Below are positions 34,524 through 42,844 of a DNA stretch of 64,000 nt, one piece after another (position 1 is the stretch's first letter; every line of letters begins with the position of its first letter). The translations under genes and the position numbers were made by a program. The notes below the pieces were generated by a model. The model saw only the letters and a program-made list of their open reading frames with translations, was not told the DNA's origin and ran no database searches. This DNA is from an uncultured Paracoccaceae bacterium. Lineage in GTDB: Bacteria; Pseudomonadota; Alphaproteobacteria; Rhodobacterales; Rhodobacteraceae. Where the stretch lies: positions 62,001-126,000 of the forward strand of contig CANMKB010000003.1 in assembly GCA_947498415.1 (NCBI GenBank). The letters run 5' to 3'.

Positions 34524-35935
34524 GGCAAAACCTCTGCCAGACGCAAGGCGGCGATACGTTCGACCTGTCGGCAGGCTTCTGCAAACTCGGTCTCTGTATC
34601 GTTGGACAATCTACGTTGAAATGCGCGGGCAATCCCGGTTTTGTCATAGTCTCGAACGGCAATGATAAAGGGAAACCCGTGTTTGGCGACATATTCTGTA
34701 TTGAGCTTTTGAAACATGTCACGCTCTGCATCGGTCAACATATCAAGCCCGGCGCTTGATTGCTCGGATGTCGACGCGTTGGTCAAACGGCCCGCGGCCG
34801 CCAATTTACCAGCAAGGTCCGGGTGGGCACGCAACACCTCAAGTCGCTTGTCTTTCGCAGCCGCTCGAAACACACGTGCCATGGCATTATGTAAGCCAAT
34901 TGCACAGTCATGTGCTGGCCCCAGCTCTAAGGCATATGCGCCTTTTGCAATCCATGGCGAGTGTTCAAATATACCACCAAAGCGCATCACAAAAATATCT
35001 TCGGGCATGTCGCTGGGGCGTTCAAATTCGATCGGCGGATGGGTATTTGCCCAATGTTGTGCAATGTCGATGCGTCGGGGAGCCCAGACCCCTTCGATCC
35101 CCTGAATGTAGTCTATGAACTTTCGCAGGCCGGCCGTTTTTCCGGGGCGCCCAACGAGGCGGCAATGCAAGCCAATGCTCATCATTTTAGGCGCACCTGC
35201 GAGGCCCTCTGCATAAAGCTCGTCAAAGGCGTCTTTCAGATAGGTATAGAAATCTTGCCCAGTCACCCAGCCCGGTGCTGTGGCAAATCGCATGTCATTG
35301 GCTTCCAACGTGTAGGGGATCACCAATTGATCGCGCCCGGAGATACGGGCCCAATAGGGCAGGTCATCATCGTAAGTATCTGATACGTAGGCAAAACCGC
35401 CTTCTTCAGCGATCAGTCGAACAGTGTTTTCTGAACACCGTCCCGTGTACCAACCTTTTGGGCGCTCTCCGACCACTTCGGTATGCAGCTGGATCGCCTC
35501 TTTGATCGCGGCCCGTTCCTCGGCCTCAGGCATATCTTTATGTTCGACCCATTTCAAACCATGCGACGCGATTTCCCATCCTGCAGACTTCATCGCTGCA
35601 ACCTGTTCGGGGGCACGGGCCAAGGCGGTGGCCACGCCGTAAATCGTTAACGGAATCTGGGCGCCCGTGAACAAGCGATGCAAACGCCAGAACCCCGCTC
35701 TGGCGCCGTAGTCGTAGATCGACTCCATATTCCAGTGCCGCTGGCCCTGCCATTGGGCGGCACCCGGAATGTCAGACAAAAACGCCTCTGAGGCGGCATC
35801 GCCATGCAGCACACAATTCTCGCCGCCTTCTTCGAAGTTCAGCACAAATTGCACGGCAATCCGCGCACCCCCAGGCCATTTCGGATCAGGGGGTGTCTGG
35901 CCATAGCCGCGCAGGTCGCGGGGGTATCTGTTCAT
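34520..35935 (-). CDS. puuE: Allantoinase PuuE fused to OHCU decarboxylase UraD
   Basis: 471 residues in two enzymes. Residues 1 to about 305 are the polysaccharide-deacetylase-like, metal-independent allantoinase PuuE (NRYPRDLRGYGQTPPDPKWP, WEIASHGLKWVEHKDM, YTGRCSENTVRLIAEEG, MMSIGLHCRLVGRPGK). From about 308 the UraD part begins (MRFGGIFEHSPWIAKGAY), with the catalytic histidine in LRAHPDLAGKLA, STSEQSSAGLD and KHGFPFIIAV. OHCU decarboxylase makes S-allantoin, which the first half then hydrolyses to allantoate, so product and substrate are linked in one chain. Divergent from uraH. Confidence 0.93.
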   Translation of the reverse strand: MNRYPRDLRGYGQTPPDPKWPGGARIAVQFVLNFEEGGENCVLHGDAASEAFLSDIPGAAQWQGQRHWNMESIYDYGARAGFWRLHRLFTGAQIPLTIYGVATALARAPEQVAAMKSAGWEIASHGLKWVEHKDMPEAEERAAIKEAIQLHTEVVGERPKGWYTGRCSENTVRLIAEEGGFAYVSDTYDDDLPYWARISGRDQLVIPYTLEANDMRFATAPGWVTGQDFYTYLKDAFDELYAEGLAGAPKMMSIGLHCRLVGRPGKTAGLRKFIDYIQGIEGVWAPRRIDIAQHWANTHPPIEFERPSDMPEDIFVMRFGGIFEHSPWIAKGAYALELGPAHDCAIGLHNAMARVFRAAAKDKRLEVLRAHPDLAGKLAAAGRLTNASTSEQSSAGLDMLTDAERDMFQKLNTEYVAKHGFPFIIAVRDYDKTGIARAFQRRLSNDTETEFAEACRQVERIAALRLAEVLP

Positions 35936-36077
35936 GCGGTGCTCCTTTGATGGGCATCATAACGCAGTGAAAGCAGCGCTGTTTTCAGCTTTATTTTGAA
36001 AGACCTAAGCGCGTCTGTATAGGGTCCACATTTGAATTCGGCATTGCTAAGGTGTTCAAAAGCATCAGGAGGGCGCT

Positions 36078-36428
36078 ATGGCTGGGTATTTGACCACGCA
36101 TGTTTTGGACACAGGGCGCGGCTGCCCTGCTGAGGGCATCAAGATTGCGCTGTATCGCGTGTCTGGCAACGCACACCGTAAAATCGCAGAGACAGTGACA
36201 AACGCCGACGGCCGCACCGATGCACCGATATTGCCCGAAGATAAGTTCAAAACGGGCACATATGAGCTGATTTTCTTTTGCGAAGAATATCTGAATGCAC
36301 AGGGGGTCGATGATGATCCTTTGTTTTTAGGCCAAATCCCAATTCGGTTCGGGATGAATGTAGAAGAGCACTATCACGTGCCTTTGTTGCTTTCGCCCTA
36401 TGGGTATTCCACATATCGCGGCAGCTAA
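36078..36428 (+). CDS. uraH: 5-hydroxyisourate hydrolase (transthyretin-like)
   Basis: Hydrolyses 5-hydroxyisourate, the product of urate oxidation, to OHCU. 116 residues with the N-terminal LTTHVLDTGRGCPAEGI and C-terminal YHVPLLLSPYGYSTYRGS, the diagnostic YRGS tetrapeptide of the family. AGGAGG precedes the ATG. Divergent from puuE and convergent with the LysR gene. No signal peptide. Confidence 0.95.
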   Translation: MAGYLTTHVLDTGRGCPAEGIKIALYRVSGNAHRKIAETVTNADGRTDAPILPEDKFKTGTYELIFFCEEYLNAQGVDDDPLFLGQIPIRFGMNVEEHYHVPLLLSPYGYSTYRGS

Positions 36429-36461
36429 TATGCGCCCCCAGCGGCTGCTTAAGAATCTACA

Positions 36462-37370
36462 CTAGGCGTGTGCAAGCACCGCGGCCATGTGTTTGGCCAT
36501 GTGTTCCATGAACAATCGCGACTTTGGGTCTTGATGGCGGCGGTGTGAAAACAAGCATCCTAATTGAATAGCTGTGGGCGGTGTTTCAGCAAGAACCGGT
36601 ACCAGCCTTCCGTCTTTCAACGCTTGGGCCACCTCAAACATAGGCTTCAAGATAATCCCATGCCCATCTAGCGCCCATTGGGTGAGCACATCCCCATCAT
36701 CAGATTCAAAGGGGCCGGTAACCGCAAATTTCTGAACACCTTCCACGGTTTGCAAGGGCCATTGAAACTCACGTGCCCCGGGATAGCGCAGATTAAGGCA
36801 ATCATGGCTGCCATCTGTCAGCTGATCGGGATCAGACGGAGTGCCCTTTGCCCCGAGGTATTGGGGGGCAGCGCATAAAATGCGCGGACAGTCTGCAATT
36901 TTGCGCAGCTTGAGGGCGCTGTCTTCGGGCTGGCCAAGGAAAAACGCGATATCCAATCCTTCTGCGGTCAGGTCAAGTTTGCGATCTGACAGACGCAAGC
37001 GCACATCAATGAGTGGATAAGCCTCTTTAAAGGTTGGGATTTCAGGGGCAATCAACCGGCGGCCCAATCCCAATGGGGCCGCGACAAACAGCGACCCACG
37101 CGGATTGGCGGTGACAGAGCTAACAGCGGCCTCAGCCTCTCCGATGGCATCCAGAATTTTACAGGCACCTGTGTAAAACAAACGCCCCTGTTCGGTCGCG
37201 TTCAACTGCCGGGTGGTGCGTTGGAACAGGCGAACGTTCAAATAATCCTCAAGCTGCGAAATTCTTGCGCTGGCGACGGCTGCCGAGATGCGCTGATCAC
37301 GCGCGGCGGCGGACATGTTGCCAAGTTCATAGACACGCACAAAGGTTTGGATATTGTCAAAGTATGACAT
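36462..37370 (-). CDS. LysR-family transcriptional regulator
   Basis: 302 residues from ATG 37370, the usual position just before SYFDNIQTFVRVYELGNMSA; an extension to 37475 would cover the puuD promoter. Winged-helix N terminus to about residue 60 and a periplasmic-binding-like effector domain. The gene lies between uraH and puuD, divergent from puuD with an 86-base gap, so it is probably the activator or repressor of urate breakdown. The inducer is unknown. Confidence 0.88.
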   Translation of the reverse strand: MSYFDNIQTFVRVYELGNMSAAARDQRISAAVASARISQLEDYLNVRLFQRTTRQLNATEQGRLFYTGACKILDAIGEAEAAVSSVTANPRGSLFVAAPLGLGRRLIAPEIPTFKEAYPLIDVRLRLSDRKLDLTAEGLDIAFFLGQPEDSALKLRKIADCPRILCAAPQYLGAKGTPSDPDQLTDGSHDCLNLRYPGAREFQWPLQTVEGVQKFAVTGPFESDDGDVLTQWALDGHGIILKPMFEVAQALKDGRLVPVLAETPPTAIQLGCLFSHRRHQDPKSRLFMEHMAKHMAAVLAHA

Positions 37371-37456
37371 GATTGTTCGAATTTCCTTGAAACTCTTCGC
37401 CTTTATTTGAGGATAGAAGAAAATACGACGCCCGGCTAGGCAGGTTTCGGAGGTAT

Positions 37457-38677
37457 ATGATGTTTGAGTGGCCAATTATCTGGGAGTGGTTGGGGTTTGC
37501 AGCCCGCTGGGTGCATGTGATTACCGCCATGGCGTGGATCGGGTCTTCGTTTTATTTCATCGCGTTAGATTTGGGGCTGAACCGAAATGGCGATTTCGAC
37601 GGCGCAGATGGCGAGGAATGGCAGGTGCATGGCGGCGGGTTCTATCACATCCGCAAGTATCTTGTCGCACCGGCAGCGATGCCCGATCACCTCGTATGGT
37701 TCAAATGGGAAAGCTATTCGACATGGTTGTCGGGCTTTGCGCTGTTGATGGTCGTCTATTGGGCCGGCGGAGAGCTGTATTTGATTGATGCCAATAAGGC
37801 GGATTTGGCTCTGTGGCAGGGTATTGCGATTTCCGCAGGCGTGCTGGGGCTGGGGTGGTTGTTGTATGATCAGCTGTGCAGGTCCCCCTTGGCGCAGTGG
37901 CCAACCCTATTGATGGTGCTGCTGTTTTTCATCCTTGTGACCGTGGGTTATGGCCTGAACCACGTCTTTACGGGCCGCGCGATGATGCTGCATTTGGGGG
38001 CTTTTACCGCCACGATTATGACGGCCAATGTGTTTTTCATCATCATGCCAAACCAACGCATTGTAGTGGCGGATCTAAAGGCCGGGCGTGTGCCTGATGC
38101 CAAATACGGCAAGATCGCCAAGCTGCGCAGCACCCATAACAACTACCTCACCTTACCAGTGATTTTCCTAATGCTCTCAAACCATTACCCGTTGGCTTTT
38201 GCCACGCCGTACAACTGGTTGATTGCCGCTTTGGTGTTTTTGATGGGGGTCACGATCCGCCATTTCTTTAACGCGATGCACGCTCGAAAAGGGATGCTGT
38301 GGTGGACATGGCTGGTGACGGTCATCTTGTTTATTCTGGTGATGTGGCTGTCATCCGCGGGGCCACAGGTGAAACCCTTAGAAGAAGCCGCAGCAGAGGA
38401 GCCCAACGCACAATTTGCGCAGGCCGAAGGTTTTGCCGAGGCCCGCGATATCGTGCTGGGGCGCTGTTCTATGTGCCACGCGCGTGAGCCGTTTTGGGAT
38501 GGGATTCACCGCGCCCCCAAAGGCGTTTTGCTGGAAACAGATGCTGAAATCGCGGCCATGGCACATGCGATTTATGTGCATGCCGGCGCGTCCGAGGCAA
38601 TGCCGCCGGCCAATGTATCATGGATGGAACCCGACGAACGCGCGGCCATCGTGCGGTGGTTTAAGAACGGTTCTTAG
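37457..38677 (+). CDS. puuD: Urate hydroxylase PuuD with C-terminal cytochrome c domain
   Basis: Membrane enzyme that oxidises urate to 5-hydroxyisourate. Up to 406 residues: eight or so membrane segments (WLGFAARWVHVITAMAWIGS, MLHLGAFTATIMTANVFFI, and others), then a C-terminal monohaem domain with CSMCH near residue 336 and a methionine ligand candidate in SEAMPPANVSWM. Electrons probably go to the respiratory chain instead of O2 as in the cofactor-free uricase. The ATG at 37460 is better spaced from GGAGG (37449-37453) than the one at 37457. It ends overlapping the next, convergent gene by 17 bases. Confidence 0.92.
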   Translation: MMFEWPIIWEWLGFAARWVHVITAMAWIGSSFYFIALDLGLNRNGDFDGADGEEWQVHGGGFYHIRKYLVAPAAMPDHLVWFKWESYSTWLSGFALLMVVYWAGGELYLIDANKADLALWQGIAISAGVLGLGWLLYDQLCRSPLAQWPTLLMVLLFFILVTVGYGLNHVFTGRAMMLHLGAFTATIMTANVFFIIMPNQRIVVADLKAGRVPDAKYGKIAKLRSTHNNYLTLPVIFLMLSNHYPLAFATPYNWLIAALVFLMGVTIRHFFNAMHARKGMLWWTWLVTVILFILVMWLSSAGPQVKPLEEAAAEEPNAQFAQAEGFAEARDIVLGRCSMCHAREPFWDGIHRAPKGVLLETDAEIAAMAHAIYVHAGASEAMPPANVSWMEPDERAAIVRWFKNGS

Positions 38678-39464
38678 CGTCTGCGGCCTCGCGCTCGCGC
38701 TGCCGGAAATTCGCTTTGCGCAGCTCGACGATCGATTTGCCCAGCCGGAACGGGGCCGTCAAGGCCACCAAACACAGTCCCAAAATCTGCAACACCAGAA
38801 TGCCAGAGTTCGCATCCAGCAGATCATATTCCGCTTTCAAACGCTCAACTTGGGTGATGAGCTCGTCATAAGCGCGGGCCAAAATCATATAGTCCGCTGA
38901 AATCTGTGGGGTCTCTGCACCAATGGATTTGCTGGCTGCAATGGTTGCCTCATCCATTGTGTCAAAGGCCAACAGGCTATTGGTATCAAAATCACGAATT
39001 TGCGTGTCCATCGCTTGGGCATCAGAACTCCCGCCGGAAAACAGATACAATCCGCTGCGCTGGGCGGACTGGCGCGTGAGCGAGATGAACAAGGGCAGGG
39101 CGGCATTGGTGGCTGTGGAGGCCGAAAGGAACTCAACCTTTTCGCAAAGCGTGCGCAGATCGGCGGCGGGCCATGAGTTGAGATCGCAATAGCGCAGCCG
39201 GAACCGCGCCGCGTCGCGGTCAAAATCGGTCGAGGCGGTAAAGGCGATATCAATCTGCCGGTGCAGCCGGTTGCTGTCATCTTGATAAAACCCGGCGAGA
39301 ATGGCCGTCAGCGCCCCAAAGCCGCCAAAGAGCACCCAAGAGAGATCCGCCAATTGCCAAAGTCGCCCACTGTTGGAATATTGCATGAACCAATAGGTGG
39401 CGAGCAGCCCCACGATGAAACAGCCTGCAATCAAAAGGATTTGGTTATTGGTGATAAATTCCAT
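38661..39464 (-). CDS. Membrane protein of unknown function
   Basis: 267 residues: two N-terminal membrane segments (ILLIAGCFIVGLLATYWFM and LSWVLFGGFGALTAILAGF), a soluble domain of about 145 residues with a helical, Cys-containing region (RYCDLNSW, LRTLCEKVEFL) and a C-terminal membrane segment (GILVLQILGLCLVALTAPF) followed by an Arg/Lys/Glu-rich cytoplasmic tail. No family recognised. Its 3' end overlaps puuD; the opposite orientation argues against an operon. Confidence 0.6.
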   Translation of the reverse strand: MEFITNNQILLIAGCFIVGLLATYWFMQYSNSGRLWQLADLSWVLFGGFGALTAILAGFYQDDSNRLHRQIDIAFTASTDFDRDAARFRLRYCDLNSWPAADLRTLCEKVEFLSASTATNAALPLFISLTRQSAQRSGLYLFSGGSSDAQAMDTQIRDFDTNSLLAFDTMDEATIAASKSIGAETPQISADYMILARAYDELITQVERLKAEYDLLDANSGILVLQILGLCLVALTAPFRLGKSIVELRKANFRQREREAADAKNRS

Positions 39465-39687
39465 GCCGGGCCTTGGGGTTTTGTGCTCTTAGACAAAGCA
39501 TAAGCGCGGGCGGTGGATGGGGGCAATGGGTGAGTTTGGTACGGCATCTCGTCTCTTGAATGTGGTCATCAATCTCTGAGCCGACACAGACGACGGGATC
39601 AAGAAAAATTCACACGAGCGCCCAGACGAGACGCCTCACGTTTTATCCAAGGGGGTGCAAACCCAAGGAGTCCTAATAGAATTTTTC

Positions 39688-41646
39688 CTAAACATCCAAC
39701 TCCTCCACAAACCGCGCGTTCTCTTGGATGTATTCAAACCGTTTTTCCGGTTTCTTACCCATCAAACGCTCCACAAGGTCGCCGGTTTCACCCGGTTCGT
39801 CCTCGTCGATGGTCACGCGGATCAATGTGCGTGAGGTCGGGTCCATGGTGGTTTCTTTCAAATCTTTTGCGTCCATCTCGCCCAAGCCCTTAAAGCGGCT
39901 GACGTCGATTTTGCCTTTGCCGCCCAAGCCTTTTTCCAGCAGGGCGTCGCGTTCTTCTTCATCTACACAATACACGCGTTTTGCGCCTTGGGTCAGGCGG
40001 AACAGCGGCGGGCAGGCCAGATACAGGTGACCCTGATCAATCATCGGACGCATCTGGGTAAAGAAGAATGTCATCAACAGCGCCGCAATATGGGCCCCGT
40101 CAACATCCGCATCGGTCATGATGATGATCTTGTCATAGCGCAGATCATCCGGGTTGAACTTTGTGCCTAGCCCAACCCCCAGCGCCTGTGTCAGATCGCT
40201 GATCTCGGCATTGGTGGATAGTTTGTTGCTCGCCGCCCCCAGAACGTTCAGGATTTTACCACGCAGCGGCAGCAGCGCTTGGTTCTTGCGGTTGCGGGCC
40301 ATTTTGGCCGAGCCACCCGCCGAGTCACCCTCTACGATGAACAGCTCTGTGCCCTCGCGGTTGGTGGCAGAACAATCCACCAGCTTACCGGGCAGGCGCA
40401 GCTTTTTGGTCGCTGACTTGCGTTGCGTTTCTTTTTCTTGCTTGCGACGCAGGCGTTCCTCGGCCCGCAGCACAAGGAAATCAAGGATTGCACCAGCTGA
40501 TTTGGTATCGGCGGCCAACCAGTTGTCAAAATGGTCGCGGACCGAGTTTTCCACCATCTTGTTGGCCGTTTCAGTCGACAGGCGATCTTTGGTTTGGCCT
40601 ACAAAAGCCGGGTCGGCGATAAAGCACGACACCAAGGCACAGCCGCCGGTCATCATATCATCACGGGTGATCTGCGCGGCTTTCTTGTTCCCCACAAGCT
40701 CGCCATAGGCTTTGATGCCTTTCAGGATCGCAGACCAAAACCCGGTGACATGGGTGCCGCCTTCGGGGGTGGGGACGGTGTTACAGTAAGACTGAATGAA
40801 ACCGTCTTTGGTTGGGGTCCAGTTGATGGCCCATTCCACATAACCGGCCTCGCCAAATTTCTCGCGGAACTCGACTTTGCCGGCAAAGGGCGTATCGGCA
40901 TAGGTGTTTGCGCCGCCCAGCGTTTCGGTCAGATAGTCGGATAGGCCACCGGGAAAGTGGAATGTCGCTTCGGTTGGGGTTTCACCATCGTCGATTTCCG
41001 ACTTCCAGCGAATTTCTACGCCAGAAAACAAGTAGGCCTTTGACCGCACCAGCGTCATCAACCGCTTAGGCTTAAACCGGTGCTTGCCAAAGATCTCTTC
41101 GTCCGCGTGGAAGGTCACAGAAGTGCCGCGCCGATTTGGGGCAGCCCCAATCTTTTCGACACCCCCCAGTGGCAGACCGCGCGAGAAGCGTTGTTCGAAA
41201 AGCTCTTTGTTTTTGGCAACTTGAACCACCATCGAGTCAGACAATGCGTTCACAACAGAAGAGCCAACCCCATGCAAACCACCCGAAGTTTGATAGGCTT
41301 TACCCGAGAATTTACCGCCGGCGTGCAGCGTACACAGGATGACTTCGAGCGCTGATTTATCCGGGAACTTTGGATGCGGATCAATCGGAATGCCGCGTCC
41401 GTTGTCGGTGACCGTCACCGCAAAATCCGCGTGCAGCGTGACTTCGATGCGATTGGCGTGGCCCGCCACAGCTTCGTCCATCGAGTTGTCTAGGATTTCC
41501 GCGACCATGTGATGCAACGCGCGTTCATCGGTGCCGCCAATGTACATGCCAGGACGTTGTCTGACGGGTTCCAGCCCCTCCAGCACCTCAATGGAAGAGG
41601 CGTCATAGGTGGTGTCGGCTTCTGTTTCCGTCAGGAGATCGTTCAT
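39688..41646 (-). CDS. parE: DNA topoisomerase IV subunit B
   Basis: ATPase subunit of topoisomerase IV, which decatenates daughter chromosomes. 652 residues from ATG 41646 (MNDLLTETEADTTYDASSIE); a start at 41679 adds eleven residues and cannot be excluded. GHKL ATPase motifs EILDNSMDEAV, TDNGRGIPIDPHP and TSGGLHGVGSSVVNAL; Toprim motifs VEGDSAGGSA and IIMTDADVDGAHI. LYLACPPLFRLTQGAKRVY distinguishes ParE from GyrB. No parC nearby. Confidence 0.94.
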   Translation of the reverse strand: MNDLLTETEADTTYDASSIEVLEGLEPVRQRPGMYIGGTDERALHHMVAEILDNSMDEAVAGHANRIEVTLHADFAVTVTDNGRGIPIDPHPKFPDKSALEVILCTLHAGGKFSGKAYQTSGGLHGVGSSVVNALSDSMVVQVAKNKELFEQRFSRGLPLGGVEKIGAAPNRRGTSVTFHADEEIFGKHRFKPKRLMTLVRSKAYLFSGVEIRWKSEIDDGETPTEATFHFPGGLSDYLTETLGGANTYADTPFAGKVEFREKFGEAGYVEWAINWTPTKDGFIQSYCNTVPTPEGGTHVTGFWSAILKGIKAYGELVGNKKAAQITRDDMMTGGCALVSCFIADPAFVGQTKDRLSTETANKMVENSVRDHFDNWLAADTKSAGAILDFLVLRAEERLRRKQEKETQRKSATKKLRLPGKLVDCSATNREGTELFIVEGDSAGGSAKMARNRKNQALLPLRGKILNVLGAASNKLSTNAEISDLTQALGVGLGTKFNPDDLRYDKIIIMTDADVDGAHIAALLMTFFFTQMRPMIDQGHLYLACPPLFRLTQGAKRVYCVDEEERDALLEKGLGGKGKIDVSRFKGLGEMDAKDLKETTMDPTSRTLIRVTIDEDEPGETGDLVERLMGKKPEKRFEYIQENARFVEELDV

Positions 41647-41812
41647 GGCTGCTCTTTTATTGTCGGTGTTTGAACCCATTATTTCACCGTGGCCCCGATT
41701 GGGCAAGTGGCGCTGCGCGCGGTGATGCACTTTGAGGGTGGGGCTTGGCCGTATCAAGGGCGGGTGCCTGTGTATTCTGTAACATACTGAAAATATAGTT
41801 CATGCAGGTATA

Positions 41813-41829
41813 TGCAATTTTTAGTTGCA
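41813..41829. promoter_or_regulatory. Inverted repeat upstream of the orphan 272-residue gene
   Basis: TGCAA and TTGCA are inverted arms around TTTTTAG, 66 bases before the ATG of the next gene. A TGCA also occurs at 41803-41806, giving several TGCA half sites in a very AT-rich 70-base stretch. Possible operator or promoter region. Confidence 0.35.
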
Positions 41830-41894
41830 AAATGAGATTTCAGTGCGCACGGTTGATGTTGAGGAGTAAATACACCCTATGGGAGAGGTAAGTC

Positions 41895-42713
41895 ATGGCG
41901 CACAATGACACCCTGGGGTCCTTTGGTCGTGGTGCTTCTCCGTCGATGCGGGAAGCGATGCGGATGGAAAAGGACGATCGGAAAAAGGCAATGGAGCGAT
42001 CCAATGCCAAGGATATCGACGAGCTTGAAAGCTACATTCGGCACATCACGACTTTTCATCACGAGACGATTGATGGGATCGATTGGGAAGGGCTGTTGCG
42101 GCGTTCCCCTGGGGTGAACCGCAAGACCTCCGCAGCTGGTCATGGCGCGCACGTCATGGATGAGCACGAAGCATGGGCTGCGATCCAAGCCGGGGATGAC
42201 ACTGTGATCATGTCGATCATCAAGTCGCGGCAAACCTTGTCACATCACCACAAATTGGCAAAAGGCCTTGGGTTTTCGGTGCAAGAGGGCTTTGTGCATG
42301 CGGTCGCAAATTTGCATTCGCCAGAGATCGTGCCCGAGTTTCAGTTCAAGTTCACGCCTTCTGGTCGTTTGACGGAAATGAAAATGCCAAAAGAACGGCA
42401 TATGGCGATTTACCGTGCCTACGCGGGGAGCGTGGCGTTGAAGATTGCATCTGATCTGTTCAAGCTGGTGCCCCGTGACAAGATCGCCGTGTCTTGTGTG
42501 TCGCGCTGCATTCTTCCAGGTATGGATCAAACGGATGATTGGCCGGTGTTGTCTGTTGTCTTTGGCAAAAACAAGTTTGACCTACTCGACATGACCCGCA
42601 CCGACCCGGTGGCAGGGCTGTCTTTGTTCGAACGACGCGAACGCTGGCATCCCATCAATGGGTTTTCAGGAATTGCACCATTGGTTGATATTCCAGCGGG
42701 CATGGCGATTTAG
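41895..42713 (+). CDS. Orphan 272-residue protein, unknown function
   Basis: Soluble protein with no signal peptide or membrane segment. The N terminus is charged and helical (SMREAMRMEKDDRKKAMERS). The middle carries SRQTLSHHHKLAKGLGFSVQ and FQFKFTPSGRLTEMKMPKERHM; the C-terminal third is alpha/beta (IAVSCVSRCILPGMDQT, VLSVVFGKNKFDLLDM, TDPVAGLSLFERRERW). I recognise no catalytic motif or family. GAGAGGTAAGTC precedes the ATG. Monocistronic between parE and the decarboxylase. Confidence 0.7.
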   Translation: MAHNDTLGSFGRGASPSMREAMRMEKDDRKKAMERSNAKDIDELESYIRHITTFHHETIDGIDWEGLLRRSPGVNRKTSAAGHGAHVMDEHEAWAAIQAGDDTVIMSIIKSRQTLSHHHKLAKGLGFSVQEGFVHAVANLHSPEIVPEFQFKFTPSGRLTEMKMPKERHMAIYRAYAGSVALKIASDLFKLVPRDKIAVSCVSRCILPGMDQTDDWPVLSVVFGKNKFDLLDMTRTDPVAGLSLFERRERWHPINGFSGIAPLVDIPAGMAI

Positions 42714-42844
42714 GGCAAGCATTGGCTTTGTTTTCAGCCTTTGAAACCTCCGCGACGCATTCTCGCAATCTATGACTTTCTAGGTGCTTTCTACGCACGT
42801 CTGCTGTAAACCCCGCGCAAGAATATTTCGCAGGAGTTTTGCGC

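Noticed and set aside
34520..35935. puuE-uraD read as one gene through an assembly error
   Set aside because: The frame is continuous, both domains are complete and the linker is short; the fusion is also a known arrangement, so I kept it as real.
39543..39635. Inverted GGCATCTCGTC / GACGAGACGCC near the parE 3' end
   Set aside because: Arms are 71 bases apart with a mismatch and no T-run; no clear function.
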